Below the pieces are notes generated by a model, which was given only the letters and a program-made list of their open reading frames with translations, had not been told where the DNA came from and did not search any database. The position numbers and the translations under genes are program-made. From assembly GCA_027658995.1 (NCBI GenBank), contig JAQDQK010000008.1, positions 1 to 64,000 on the forward strand: a DNA stretch of 64,000 nucleotides. The letters run 5' to 3'. Position 1 is the first letter of the stretch, and every line of letters begins with the position of its first letter. This document shows positions 16,907 to 25,282 of the stretch, piece by piece. The DNA comes from Propionibacteriaceae bacterium AM104-82 (lineage in GTDB: Bacteria; Actinomycetota; Actinomycetes; Propionibacteriales; Propionibacteriaceae).

Positions 16907-16980
16907 GGACTAACGGCCACGGGTCTGTCCCGCGGCAGGAGGGCGTGACCGACCACATGGTCAGTCAGCGTGCCACTCTA
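16907..16980 (-). promoter_or_regulatory. rpsF operon promoter and candidate S6:S18 leader motif
   Basis: On the minus strand, TAGAGT at 16980-16975 is a likely -10, giving a leader of about 80 nt before rpsF. Just ahead of the ribosome site, GGAC at 16930-16927 can pair with GTCC at 16910-16907. The enclosed segment contains CCCGTGGCCG. Bacterial rpsF leaders often carry an S6:S18-binding stem with a CCG-containing bulge. This stretch is a candidate, but I cannot fold it here. Confidence 0.4.
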
Positions 16981-17008
16981 CCGTGCGCCCCACCGGCGCG
17001 GAAATTGC

Positions 17009-17758
17009 TCACCTGCCGCGCAGCTCGTCGAGCTTCCCGCTGTCGACGATCGAGGCCCAGAACAGGTCGGCCCACGCCCGGTACCCCTTGTCGTTGGGGT
17101 GGAACCAGTCCGCGGCCGTGTTGGTGTGGAACTTGAGGTACCCCGTCTCGCGCATCGCCTGATAGAGCGGGACGAGGTGGTGGCCGTAGCTGGTGATCAG
17201 CTCGGAGGCCCGCGCCGTCATGGACCTGGAGCGCTTCGAAAGGCCGGGCACCATGAACCACGGCACGTCGCCGACGAAGCTGCCGGGCGGCAGCGCGGCG
17301 AGGATCGCCTCGAAACTCTCCGCGAACGACTCGACGGTGTTGTCGGCGGCGAAGACGACGTCGTTGCCGCCGATGTCGAGGGTGACGAGGTCGGGGGTGA
17401 AGCCGAGGTCCTGCAGCACGGGGAGTTGTCGCGTCACGACGTCACCGCTGACCGCCCCGGAGATGGACAGGTTGGTGATCGCCACATCGCGCCCCGTGGC
17501 CTCCGAGAGCCGGTCGCCGATCAGTGCGACATAACTGGCACCGACGTGGGTCGCGCCGACGCCCTGCGCGGCCGAGTCGCCGAGCGCGACGTAGTGGAGC
17601 ACGCCGTCGGGATGGGCGGCGCGGCGCGTCTCCCAGTGCTCACGGTAGGACTCGACGTGCCGGTTGATCAGCCGGTGGCCCTGCAGGTAGTTGTATCCGG
17701 CGGCGGCGGCACCGGCGAGCGCGGCGCCGACGGCGAAGCCGGCAGCGAACCTGTTCAT
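17009..17758 (-). CDS. SGNH/GDSL-family esterase/lipase
   Basis: A 249-residue SGNH hydrolase. An N-terminal hydrophobic helix (FAAGFAVGAALAGAAAAGY) acts as a signal or anchor. The block motifs follow: VALGDSAAQGVG (catalytic Ser near residue 62), DIGGNDVVF and DWFHPNDKGY (catalytic Asp/His). It is predicted to be an extracytoplasmic, membrane-anchored esterase on lipid or cell-wall ester substrates. The ATG at 17758 overlaps the stop of the upstream rhodanese gene as ATGA, so translation is probably coupled. Longer in-frame starts lie inside the rhodanese gene. Confidence 0.88.
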   Translation of the reverse strand: MNRFAAGFAVGAALAGAAAAGYNYLQGHRLINRHVESYREHWETRRAAHPDGVLHYVALGDSAAQGVGATHVGASYVALIGDRLSEATGRDVAITNLSISGAVSGDVVTRQLPVLQDLGFTPDLVTLDIGGNDVVFAADNTVESFAESFEAILAALPPGSFVGDVPWFMVPGLSKRSRSMTARASELITSYGHHLVPLYQAMRETGYLKFHTNTAADWFHPNDKGYRAWADLFWASIVDSGKLDELRGR

Positions 17759-18135
17759 CGACGTCGCCGGTAGGGGCCGGGAAGCACCGGGTTGCCGTCC
17801 TTCGCCCAGGCGCGCAGGCCGCCGGCGACCGACTCGGCAAGCAGGCCCGCCTCGCGCAGTTGCGCGGCGACGAGCGAGGAGCGCAGCCCGTTGTCGCACA
17901 TGACGACGACCGCGGAGTCGCGTTCGGCGAGCGGATCGTCGCCGTGGATCGCGTCGAGGGGGTTCTCTCGCAGTTGCTTCGGATCGACCGGTCTCGCGCC
18001 GGGCGCGTGCCCCGCCTCGTACTCGACGGGGGTGCGCACGTCGATCAGCACGGCACCCTTGCTGAGCGCCATCAGCGTCTCTTCGATGCTGAGGCCTCCC
18101 GCCGAGCGTTTTCCGAGGAAGTCCATCAATCCCAT
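17755..18135 (-). CDS. Rhodanese-like domain protein
   Basis: A 126-residue single rhodanese domain. It contains the CDC25-like entry LIDVRTPVEYEAGHAPGARP and the active-site loop VVMCDNGLRSSLVA with the catalytic Cys near residue 78, so sulfurtransferase activity is plausible. The C-terminus is LRAWAKDGNPVLPG. The ATG at 18135 (MGLMDFLG) is preferred; the frame opens at 18195 but the extra residues do not resemble the family. The SGNH hydrolase follows with a 4-nt overlap. Confidence 0.87.
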   Translation of the reverse strand: MGLMDFLGKRSAGGLSIEETLMALSKGAVLIDVRTPVEYEAGHAPGARPVDPKQLRENPLDAIHGDDPLAERDSAVVVMCDNGLRSSLVAAQLREAGLLAESVAGGLRAWAKDGNPVLPGPYRRRR

Positions 18136-18317
18136 GGGGCAATCGTGGCTCGCGAAAGCGTCAGAGCCAAGTCCCGGCGGGTCTCCGGGCGTCAAACCAC
18201 CCGGTCAGGCGGGCGTCGACGACGCCGCGTCGGCGCGTGCGGGGCCGCAACTGGCTCTCTGGCGACTCAAGCGCCGAAGCCTGCCAAAGCCCTGGCGTGC
18301 GGTGACAAGATGGAGGG

Positions 18318-18800
18318 ATGAACGACCAGGTCGAGGTGCACACCTACACGTCCAAGGACGCCCAGGCGACACTGAGCGTCTTCATCGACGCGGTGACGAT
18401 CACCGCAGCAACCCGGTACACCCCCGAGCAGGTCGAGGCCTGGGCCTCGCCGGCGGACCGGAACCTGGAGGACTGGCATCAGCGGCGCTCGAGCCGGGCG
18501 ACCCTGGTCGCGACGGTCGCCGACGAGGTCGCGGGATTCTCCGACATCGACATCGACGGGCTGATCGACATGTTGTTCGTCTCGCCCCGCTTCGCCCGAC
18601 GCGGCGTTGCGACCCGACTGCTGGCAGAGGTGGAACAACGGGCCCGGACGGTGGGGGCCTCGGCCATGTCGGTGCACGCGAGCCTCGTGGCTCGGCCGCT
18701 GCTGGAACGGCTCGGATTCACGGTCGAGGCGGAGGAGCACCCCGTCATCCGCGGCGTGAGCCTGGTGAACTACAAGATGGTCAAGCCGATCCGCGGCTAG
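18318..18800 (+). CDS. GNAT-family N-acetyltransferase
   Basis: A 160-residue GNAT protein. The acetyl-CoA binding motif A is DMLFVSPRFARRGVATRLLAEVEQRA, followed by SVHASLVARPLLERLGFTVEAEE (motif B). YTPEQVEAWA near the N-terminus resembles the YafP subgroup. Substrate is unknown. CAAGAT ends 6 nt before the ATG and may be a weak -10 for a leaderless mRNA. The stop overlaps that of the convergent membrane-protein gene by three to four bases. Confidence 0.85.
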   Translation: MNDQVEVHTYTSKDAQATLSVFIDAVTITAATRYTPEQVEAWASPADRNLEDWHQRRSSRATLVATVADEVAGFSDIDIDGLIDMLFVSPRFARRGVATRLLAEVEQRARTVGASAMSVHASLVARPLLERLGFTVEAEEHPVIRGVSLVNYKMVKPIRG

Positions 18801-19120
18801 AGGATTCCCGACTGGAACAGGCCGAAGATGCCGAGAACGGCCGCGAGCCCGAGCCCGAGCAGGACGTATCCGGCCCACGTCTTCCGCGACCAGTACGTCG
18901 TCAGGATCGGCAGCGCGAGGCCCGCGAGCACCTGAACGGCCCACAGCACCCCGAGCCAGGCGGGCTGAGCCGTCATCTCGATGTCGACCCCCGTGTTGTC
19001 CGGCGGCGGGATGAGCAGGCCGATGGCGCCGGTCAGCAGCCCCGCGGACCCGAGCACGAATGCCGCGAACCCCATCGCCAGCGCGCCGGGCCAGGTCCCC
19101 CACCAGATCTGCTTCGCCAT
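18797..19120 (-). CDS. Small membrane protein, three TM segments
   Basis: A 107-residue hydrophobic protein that I do not recognise. Helices are visible at ALAMGFAAFVLGSAGLLTGAI, WLGVLWAVQVLAGLALPIL and GYVLLGLGLAAVLGIFGLF. No charged motif or catalytic residue stands out. TAGACT (minus strand, 19132-19127) ends exactly 6 nt before the ATG, so the mRNA is probably leaderless, which supports it being a real gene. Confidence 0.7.
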   Translation of the reverse strand: MAKQIWWGTWPGALAMGFAAFVLGSAGLLTGAIGLLIPPPDNTGVDIEMTAQPAWLGVLWAVQVLAGLALPILTTYWSRKTWAGYVLLGLGLAAVLGIFGLFQSGIL

Positions 19121-19239
19121 GGGCCGAGTCTATGGGCGACTTCCGCGCGGACCGGGCGCGCACCTGGGCCTCCGCCTAGATTGATGGCTAGCCCCGGCGC
19201 AACGGATACGCGGGGCGATGTCGCGGCAAGGAGGCCATG

Positions 19240-19653
19240 ATGACAACGCACACGAGGCAAGCCGACCTCCCCACCGAGGTGTTCGACTGGGGGTCGATCA
19301 AGTGGGGCGTCTCCGACGAGCACTTCCCCGGGGCACCGGCGACCGTTGGCGAGGTGGTGATCAACCCGACGATGGGTCACGACATCCACACGCATCCGGA
19401 ATCGGACGAGGTCCTCGTCATCCTCGAGGGCACGGGCGAGCAGACCGTCGGCGACTCGGGGAAGTTCGAGGTCGGGCCGGGCGACTCGATCTTCATCCCC
19501 AAGGGAACGGAGCACTCGACGTTCAACACCGGCTGGAAGCAGTTGCGGATCCTGGCGATCTACCTTCCGGGCGGCGCCGAACTGGCCCTCCGGGGCGCCC
19601 CGGACTATGCGCGACTGGACGCCGGGACTGCACCCGCATGGGTGCGCGGCTGA
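19240..19653 (+). CDS. Cupin-domain protein
   Basis: A 137-residue single cupin. Motif 1 is GHDIHTHPESDEVLVILEGTGE (His, His and Glu as metal ligands), and motif 2 is PGDSIFIPKGTEHSTFNTG (His). A small-molecule binding or dioxygenase-like role is possible. Two adjacent ATGs occur; the second (19240) is better spaced from AAGGAGG. TAGATT at 19177-19182 is a likely -10, so this gene has a leader. The ligand is unknown. Confidence 0.83.
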   Translation: MTTHTRQADLPTEVFDWGSIKWGVSDEHFPGAPATVGEVVINPTMGHDIHTHPESDEVLVILEGTGEQTVGDSGKFEVGPGDSIFIPKGTEHSTFNTGWKQLRILAIYLPGGAELALRGAPDYARLDAGTAPAWVRG

Positions 19654-19697
19654 CCCCGCACCGACTGGCACCGCACCGACTGGCACCGCACTGACTG
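19653..19697. repeat. Three-copy 15-bp tandem repeat at the cupin stop
   Basis: Three consecutive 15-bp units of the form GCACCGCACCGACTG lie at 19653-19667, 19668-19682 and 19683-19697, with one to two differences each. They begin at the last bases of the cupin gene, so slippage could alter its C-terminus. They lie between the convergent cupin and acyl-CoA ligase genes. Confidence 0.75.
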
Positions 19698-19737
19698 ACC
19701 CGTCCACGCCCGGCCGACCGTCGGGCGGCGACGAGGA

Positions 19738-21519
19738 TCAGTGGTGCTCGGAGTAGCGCTCCTTCAGACGCGCGTACATGTCGTCGACCATCGCCTTGAA
19801 CCGGGCCTCCACCTCGCGACGACGCACCTTCAGCGTCGGCGTCAGGAGGCCGTTGTCCATGGTGAACTCCTCGTCGATCACCTTGGTGTCCTTCGGGCGC
19901 TCCTGGGTCGGCAGCTTCGCCGTCAGTTCCTCGACGCGACGCTTCAACTCCTCGAGCAGTTCGCTGGAGGCGAGCCAGTCCTGCAACTCGCCCTGCCAGT
20001 GGCCAGCCTTCGCGAGGGCCTCGACGTGCGGGAGCGACGGCTTGACGAGCAGCGTCACGAACGGTCGGTTGTCGCCGAGCAGGACGGCGTGCTCGAACAG
20101 CGGATCGGCAAGGATCAGGCCCTCGATGGGCTGTGGGGCGACGTTCTTGCCGCCGAGCGTGACGATGATGTCCTTGAGCCGGTCGGTGATCGTCAGGAAG
20201 CCGTCGGTGTCGATGTAGCCGACGTCGCCCGTGCGCAGCCAGCCGTCCTCGATCGTCTCGGAGGTCGCCTCGGGGTTGTTCCAGTACCCGGCCATCACGT
20301 TGGGGCCGCGGTAGAGGATCTCGCCGAGTTCGGCGATCCGCAGTTCGCCGCCGATCAGCACCTTGCCGACGGTGCCCTCCTTGAAGTCGTTCGGCGCGTT
20401 GAACGAGACGAGCGGGGACGCCTCCGTCAGGCCGTAACCCTCCATGATCGGCAGGCCGACAGCGCCGAAGAACTCCTCGATCTCGACGCGCAGCGGGGCG
20501 CCGCCGCAGGCAAGCACCGTCTTCGGGCCGCCCATCGCGTCACGCACCGCCTTGAGCACCAACTTGTCTGCGACCTTCAACTGGGCGCGCAGCCAACCGC
20601 TCGGCGTGCGACCGGAGCGGTGCGCGTACTGGTTGTGGCGACCGACCTTCAGGGCCCAGGCGAAGATCTTGCGCTTGGCGGACGACCCGGCGGCCTTGGC
20701 GTGCGCCGTCGTGTAGACCGTCTCGTACAGCTTCGGGACCGAGACCATCATGGTCGGCTGCGCCAGGATCATCTGCTCTGCGACCGTGCGCGCGTTCTCG
20801 ACGTAGGTGTTCATGCAGCCGTGCAGCAGGACGACGATCGTCCAGGCCCGCTCGAGGGCGTGCGAAAGGGGCAGGAAACACAGCGAGTGGTCGTCGGTGG
20901 TGATGGTGAAGAACTGGTCGAGCGCGTCGGCCTGCGCGAGGAGGGCCTTGTGCTGGATCATCACGCCCTTGGGGTTTCCGGTGGTGCCCGAGGTGTAGAT
21001 GATCGACGCGAGGTCGTCGCCGCTGCCCTCCGCGAGCCTCGCGTCGAGCGCTGCGAGGTCGGGGTCGGCCATGACGTCGGTGTAGGCGACGACCTTGTCG
21101 CCCATCCCCTGGTAAGGGTGCACGATGACGATGCGCTCAAGGTCGGGCAGGTCCGCGGCGAGCACCCGCTCGGCCTCGCTCTGGTTGCCGACGAACATCA
21201 CCGTCAGCCCCGAGTCGCGGGCGATGTGCTCGATCTGCTCCGGCGTCGAGGTGGCGTAGAGAGGGACGGGCACGGCGCGCACGCTGAGCGCCCCGAAGTC
21301 GATCTCGGACCACTCGGGCGAGTTGCCGAGGAAGATCCCGACGCGTCCACCTGCCTGGACGCCTGCGTCGAGGAGGCCCTGCGCGACGCGCTGGATCTTT
21401 GCCCCGAACTGCGAGTAGGTCTGCACGGCCCACTCGTCGCCCCGTCGGATCCGGGTGGCCGGCCGCATGGGGTTCTCGGCGATCACAGAGCGCAGGCGGG
21501 TGATGATGTGGTTCGACAT
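19738..21519 (-). CDS. Long-chain fatty acid-CoA ligase (FadD15-like)
   Basis: A 593-residue AMP-forming acyl-CoA synthetase. The P-loop YTSGTTGNPKG lies near residue 173, followed by LSHALERAW. MEGYGLTEASPLVSFN is the A5 motif, and WLRTGDVGYIDTDGFLTITD (A7) and RLKDIIVTLGGKNVAPQ (A8) follow. The pattern is that of actinobacterial FadD15-type ligases, which activate fatty acids for beta-oxidation or lipid synthesis. The ATG at 21519 has AAGGGG 6 nt upstream. It may supply acyl-CoA for the ether-lipid-like operon at 41-44 kb, but that link is inference. Confidence 0.93.
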   Translation of the reverse strand: MSNHIITRLRSVIAENPMRPATRIRRGDEWAVQTYSQFGAKIQRVAQGLLDAGVQAGGRVGIFLGNSPEWSEIDFGALSVRAVPVPLYATSTPEQIEHIARDSGLTVMFVGNQSEAERVLAADLPDLERIVIVHPYQGMGDKVVAYTDVMADPDLAALDARLAEGSGDDLASIIYTSGTTGNPKGVMIQHKALLAQADALDQFFTITTDDHSLCFLPLSHALERAWTIVVLLHGCMNTYVENARTVAEQMILAQPTMMVSVPKLYETVYTTAHAKAAGSSAKRKIFAWALKVGRHNQYAHRSGRTPSGWLRAQLKVADKLVLKAVRDAMGGPKTVLACGGAPLRVEIEEFFGAVGLPIMEGYGLTEASPLVSFNAPNDFKEGTVGKVLIGGELRIAELGEILYRGPNVMAGYWNNPEATSETIEDGWLRTGDVGYIDTDGFLTITDRLKDIIVTLGGKNVAPQPIEGLILADPLFEHAVLLGDNRPFVTLLVKPSLPHVEALAKAGHWQGELQDWLASSELLEELKRRVEELTAKLPTQERPKDTKVIDEEFTMDNGLLTPTLKVRRREVEARFKAMVDDMYARLKERYSEHH

Positions 21520-21697
21520 TGGACGCCCCTTCTGAAGGTGGCCCAACAGTACCGATCGGCACCAAGGTTGGGGGCCGATGCCAGAGCGTGAGCCTCAGTG
21601 CGTGGCCGCGTCGTTGTGTCGCGGTCGCCCGGCCGACCCGGTCCTGAGCCCCGTGATCGGGAGGGGAGCCCTTTCACGGCTCGGGCCGGGTGAGGGC
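21520..21697. other. Gap between fadD and the 80-bp palindromic element
   Basis: This is the first half of a 398-bp gap between the divergent acyl-CoA ligase and ABC-F genes. It should carry the minus-strand promoter of the ligase. I see no gene, repeat or convincing -10/-35 pair in it. Confidence 0.5.
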
Positions 21698-21777
21698 TTG
21701 AGCATGTTTGGTAACTCGTTGCGCGACACGCCGTGGAAATGTGGCTCCAGAGCACACGAGCAACCAAACATGCTCAA
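21698..21777. repeat. 80-bp element with inverted-repeat ends, copy 1
   Basis: The ends are TTGAGCATGTTTGGT (21698-21712) and ACCAAACATGCTCAA (21763-21777), an exact 15-bp inverted repeat that extends imperfectly to about 22 bp (ACTCGT against ACGAGC). An element of exactly the same length with the same ends lies at 44140-44219, but most of the interior differs. Size and structure resemble a miniature mobile element or a REP-like palindrome. No flanking target duplication is obvious. Confidence 0.8.
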
Positions 21778-21807
21778 CGCCATGGCCGACCACAGCGTCG
21801 CATCGAC

Positions 21808-21877
21808 TACAGTGGACGCGCCCCTAGTAGGAGGTCCCGAGTGACTGACTGAGCCTGGCACGCCCCGTTGGCGTGCC
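21808..21877 (+). promoter_or_regulatory. ABC-F leader: promoter, three-codon uORF and hairpin
   Basis: TACAGT at 21808-21813 is a likely -10. A near-perfect ribosome site, AGGAGGT, lies at 21829-21835, with GTG 5 nt after it at 21841. That GTG opens a three-codon reading frame, GTG-ACT-GAC-TGA (fMet-Thr-Asp). Immediately downstream is a perfect hairpin, GGCACGCC-CCGTT-GGCGTGCC (21857-21877), ending about 40 nt before the ABC-F ATG. Leader peptide plus hairpin ahead of an ABC-F gene is the known layout of antibiotic-responsive attenuators; here it is inferred. Confidence 0.6.
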
Positions 21878-21917
21878 GTCCATCCCGACCGCATCCCAGC
21901 GACCCCCAGGACCACTC

Positions 21918-23549
21918 ATGGCTCATTCCTCCCCTGCCGTCGTCGTCGACGGCCTCTCCTATCGCCTCGCCGATGGCACCCCGATCCTCCACGGTGTCGA
22001 CGCGACCTTCCCCGTCGGCATGACCGGCCTGATCGGGCCCAACGGCTCCGGCAAGACGACCCTGCTGCGGCTCATCTCCGGCGACCTCTCCCCGACCGCC
22101 GGGGCCGTGCGCGTCGCGGGCACCGTCCACGTCGTGCCGCAGCGCCTGTCGACCGCGGGCACCGTCGCCGACCTGCTCGGCATCTCCGGGACCCGCGCCG
22201 CGCTGCGAGCCATCGAGTCCGGTTCGGTCGATCAACGCCACTTCGACGCCGTCGGAGACGACTGGGACGTCGACGCCCGCGCGGTAGCCGAACTGGGCGT
22301 GCTCGGCCTCGACGCCGACGCCGCGTTCCTCGACCGCGACGCCGCGAGCCTCTCCGGCGGCGAGGCGACCCGCATCGCGCTGGCGGGTGCCCGGCTCGCC
22401 GGCGCCGACGTGACGCTCCTCGACGAGCCGACCAACAACCTCGACACCCGCACCCGGCGCTGGCTGTACGACGCGCTCGACGGCTGGGACGGGGCGCTGG
22501 TCGTGGTCAGCCACGACCGGGACCTGCTGGAGCGCGTCGACGCCCTCGTCGACCTCGACCCCCGCGGCGTCGTGAGCTTCGGCGGCACCTTCTCGCAGTA
22601 CCGCGACCAGCAGGCGACCAGACAGGCCGCGGCCGAGCGGCGACTGCGGGAGGCCGACGCGGAACTCGACCGGGCGAAGCGGCAGGCGCAGGCCGAGCTT
22701 CAGCGCCTGGCCCAGCGCGACAGGTCGGCCCGCAAGGAGCGCGCGCTCGGCAACGTGTCGAAGGGCGCCGTCGACTTCTACCAGAACCGCTCCGAGAAGA
22801 AGGCGGGCTCGAAGTCCCAACTGCACAGCCAAGCGATCGCCGACGCCGGCGAGGCCCGCTCAGAGGCGGACGCGGCCGCGCGCACCGCGGACACCATCCG
22901 GATCGCGCTGCCAGAGACGAGCGTCCCCAACGGCAAGGAGGTGCTGCGCCTCACCGTCGGGGGCACCCGCCTCGACGTCGTCGGGCCGGAACGGATCCGG
23001 CTCACCGGGGACAACGGGACGGGCAAGTCGACGCTGCTGTCCCTGATCCTCGGCGAGGGCGACGACGCGTCGTGGCGCGATCTGGTGCTCGGCGACGCGG
23101 CCCTCGACCTCGCCCCGGCGGTCGCGACGGGGCAACTCGCGCAGCGCCTCGACGAACTCGACGCGTTTCCCAGCGCCATCGAGGCGGTCCGGGATGCGGC
23201 GCCGGCCAGGTCGCCGCACGACGCGCGGGCGCTGCTTGCGCGCTTCCTGATCCGTGGGGAGCGGGCCGACCAGGCGCCGTCGACCATGTCGGGAGGCGAG
23301 CGGTTCCGCGTCGGTCTCGCAAGGACCCTGTTCGCCGACCCGGCGCCGCAGTTCCTGGTGCTGGACGAGCCGACCAACAACCTCGACCTGGCCTCGGTCG
23401 AGCAACTCGTCGAGGCGCTCGAGGACTACCGGGGAGCGCTGCTGATCGTCACGCACGACGAGCACCTCGCCGCCGAACTGAGGGTCACCAGGCAGTGGCA
23501 CCTCGGCCGCGACGGCGAGGGGATGGTCGTGCGCGACGAGATCGCGTAG
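21918..23549 (+). CDS. ABC-F family ATPase (ribosome-associated)
   Basis: A 543-residue protein with two ABC domains and no membrane segments, as in the ABC-F translation/ribosome-protection family. Domain 1 has GPNGSGKTTLL, LSGGEATRIAL and LLDEPTNNLD. A charged linker follows (RLREADAELDRAKRQAQAEL, with KRSEKKAGSK-like basic residues). Domain 2 has GDNGTGKSTLL, MSGGERFRVGLA and VLDEPTNNLDLAS. It could protect ribosomes from antibiotics or act as a translation factor; the leader upstream favours an inducible role. The frame opens at 21873, but the ATG at 21918 matches the normal N-terminus. Confidence 0.92.
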   Translation: MAHSSPAVVVDGLSYRLADGTPILHGVDATFPVGMTGLIGPNGSGKTTLLRLISGDLSPTAGAVRVAGTVHVVPQRLSTAGTVADLLGISGTRAALRAIESGSVDQRHFDAVGDDWDVDARAVAELGVLGLDADAAFLDRDAASLSGGEATRIALAGARLAGADVTLLDEPTNNLDTRTRRWLYDALDGWDGALVVVSHDRDLLERVDALVDLDPRGVVSFGGTFSQYRDQQATRQAAAERRLREADAELDRAKRQAQAELQRLAQRDRSARKERALGNVSKGAVDFYQNRSEKKAGSKSQLHSQAIADAGEARSEADAAARTADTIRIALPETSVPNGKEVLRLTVGGTRLDVVGPERIRLTGDNGTGKSTLLSLILGEGDDASWRDLVLGDAALDLAPAVATGQLAQRLDELDAFPSAIEAVRDAAPARSPHDARALLARFLIRGERADQAPSTMSGGERFRVGLARTLFADPAPQFLVLDEPTNNLDLASVEQLVEALEDYRGALLIVTHDEHLAAELRVTRQWHLGRDGEGMVVRDEIA

Positions 23550-23552
23550 CGG

Positions 23553-24326
23553 TCAGCCGCGCGCCTTGTCGGCCGCGATCACCTTGCGCATGCCCTCGAT
23601 GGCGACCGGGATGACGTTGTCGACCTTCGAGGCCTCCTTCTCCTCGTCGGTCATCGGGGTGAAGTCGTGGTGACCCATGATCATCATGATTCCGCCGGTG
23701 CGGACGCGGCGCACGGAGCCGAGCAGGAACAGCGCTGCGCACTCCATCTCGGAGACGAGGCAGCCGCCCTTGACCCAGGCGTCCCAGCGCTCGTGGAGGC
23801 GGGGGCCGATGGGCATCGAGTCGGGGTCGTGCTGGCCGTAGAAGGAGTCCTTCGACTGCGAGACACCGACGTGCCAGGTCTTGCCGAGGTCCTTGGCGGC
23901 GTCGACGAGGCCGTTGATCAGTTCGAGGTTCGCCACGGCGGGGAACTCCATCGGCAGGTAGTGCAGGCCGGTGCCCTCGTCGCGGATGGCGGCGTTGATG
24001 ACGGCGACGTCGCCGGGCTGGGTCTCGGGCTGCATCGCGCCGGAGGTTCCGACGCGCATGAACGTGTCGGCGCCGACGTGGATCAGTTCCTCCACGCAGA
24101 TCGCGGTGCTCGGGCCGCCCATGCCGGTCGAGGTGACCGCGACGGGGACGCCGTCAAGCTCGCCCGCCCACGTGGTGTGTTCGCGGTGCGATGCCACGAA
24201 GCGAGGGTTGTCGAAGTGCTGCGCGATGACCTCGCAGCGGCCGGGGTCGCCGGGCAGGAAGACGTAGCGGCCGATGTCGCCCTGCTTGAGGTGAATGTGG
24301 TACTCGTAACCCTCTGAATAGGCCAT
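23553..24326 (-). CDS. udp: Uridine phosphorylase
   Basis: A 257-residue nucleoside phosphorylase (NP-I family) closest in pattern to E. coli Udp, which splits uridine with phosphate to uracil and ribose-1-phosphate. Matching blocks are VFLPGDPGRCEVIA, FVASHREHTTWAGELDG, STGMGGPSTAICVEEL, RVGTSGAMQP and LVSEMECAALFLL (ribose-binding Glu-Met-Glu). The ATG at 24326 is preceded by AAGGAG. It is convergent with the ABC-F gene, the stops being about 3 nt apart. The pathway is pyrimidine salvage. Confidence 0.93.
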   Translation of the reverse strand: MAYSEGYEYHIHLKQGDIGRYVFLPGDPGRCEVIAQHFDNPRFVASHREHTTWAGELDGVPVAVTSTGMGGPSTAICVEELIHVGADTFMRVGTSGAMQPETQPGDVAVINAAIRDEGTGLHYLPMEFPAVANLELINGLVDAAKDLGKTWHVGVSQSKDSFYGQHDPDSMPIGPRLHERWDAWVKGGCLVSEMECAALFLLGSVRRVRTGGIMMIMGHHDFTPMTDEEKEASKVDNVIPVAIEGMRKVIAADKARG

Positions 24327-24339
24327 GGATGCTCCTTGT

Positions 24340-25270
24340 CTCGGACGTGATGCCTAACGCTAACGCGGAACGCAGGGTCGCGTCAGTCGGGGCACCCGGA
24401 AGGCGTTTTCGGGCCCTTCGAGGGTCCTCGGCGAGACCGAAACGCGGCGCGGCAGACGGGGTGCTGGAAGTCCGGCGGTGGGCCGCGCGGCTCCCAGCGC
24501 AACGAGCCCGACCCCGATCGCCGAGGCCCTGGAACCACAGCACGCACGATGCAGGCGGGCGCGACCCCGATCGTCGAGCCTGTCGAGACGTCCGAAACCG
24601 AGGGCCAGCCGCGTGGCCGTGGAGGCCCGCTCGGTGCGCGGATCCCCGACAAGCTCGGGGAACGGCCAACGCACGACGCAGGCGAGCGCAACCCCGATCG
24701 TCGAGCCTGTCGAGACGTCCGAAACCCAAGGGCCAGCCGTGTTGCCGCAGAGGGCGCTCGGTGCACGGACCCCTCGACGAGCTCGGTGAACGAGAGACCA
24801 CTCGGCGCCCGGACCCCTCGACGAGCTCGGGGAACGGCCAACGCACGACGCAGGCGAGCGCAACCCCGATCGTCGAGCCTGTCGAGACGTCCGAAACCCA
24901 AGGACCAGCCGCGCCTCCGCGGGGACGCTCGGTGCACGGACCCCTCGACGAGCTCGGGGAACGGCCAACGCACGGCGCAGGCGGGCCTCCCCCGATCGTC
25001 GAGCCTGTCGAGACGTCCGAAACCAGGGGCTGGCCGTTGCCGTCGAGCGGTCCTCGGTGCACGGACCCCTCGACGAGCTCGGGGAACGAGAGACGCGCTC
25101 GGTGCTCGGGCCCCTCGACGAACTCGGGGAACGGAAGACACGCTCCGGGCACGGCGAGACGGATCTGGAACGGACAGCGCTCAGGGTCCTCCCCGGGTGA
25201 CGCGCTCAACAGCGGCACCACCGGCCGATCCCGATCCGCGGGTCCGCCGTGCAAGACTCATCCCAACCGG
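24340..25270. repeat. 930-bp intergenic array of two alternating repeat motifs
   Basis: No gene is visible in this gap between divergent udp and the UbiB-like gene. A motif reading CGATCGTCGAGCCTGTCGAG and continuing ACGTCCGAAACC occurs at about 24566, 24693, 24865 and 24990. It alternates with CCCTCGACGAGCTCGGGGAACG-type sequence preceded by GGTGCACGGAC. The period is about 125-170 bp. The UbiB frame is open through the whole array, but the codon content there is repeat-driven (Arg/Pro/Ser), so that N-terminal extension is not credible. Confidence 0.8.
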
Positions 25271-25282
25271 GAGGAGCAGCCC

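Noticed and set aside
24329..25282. N-terminal extension of the UbiB-like protein through the repeat array
   Set aside because: The translation is repeat-derived Arg/Pro/Ser sequence, and an ATG with GGGAGGAG lies at 25283.
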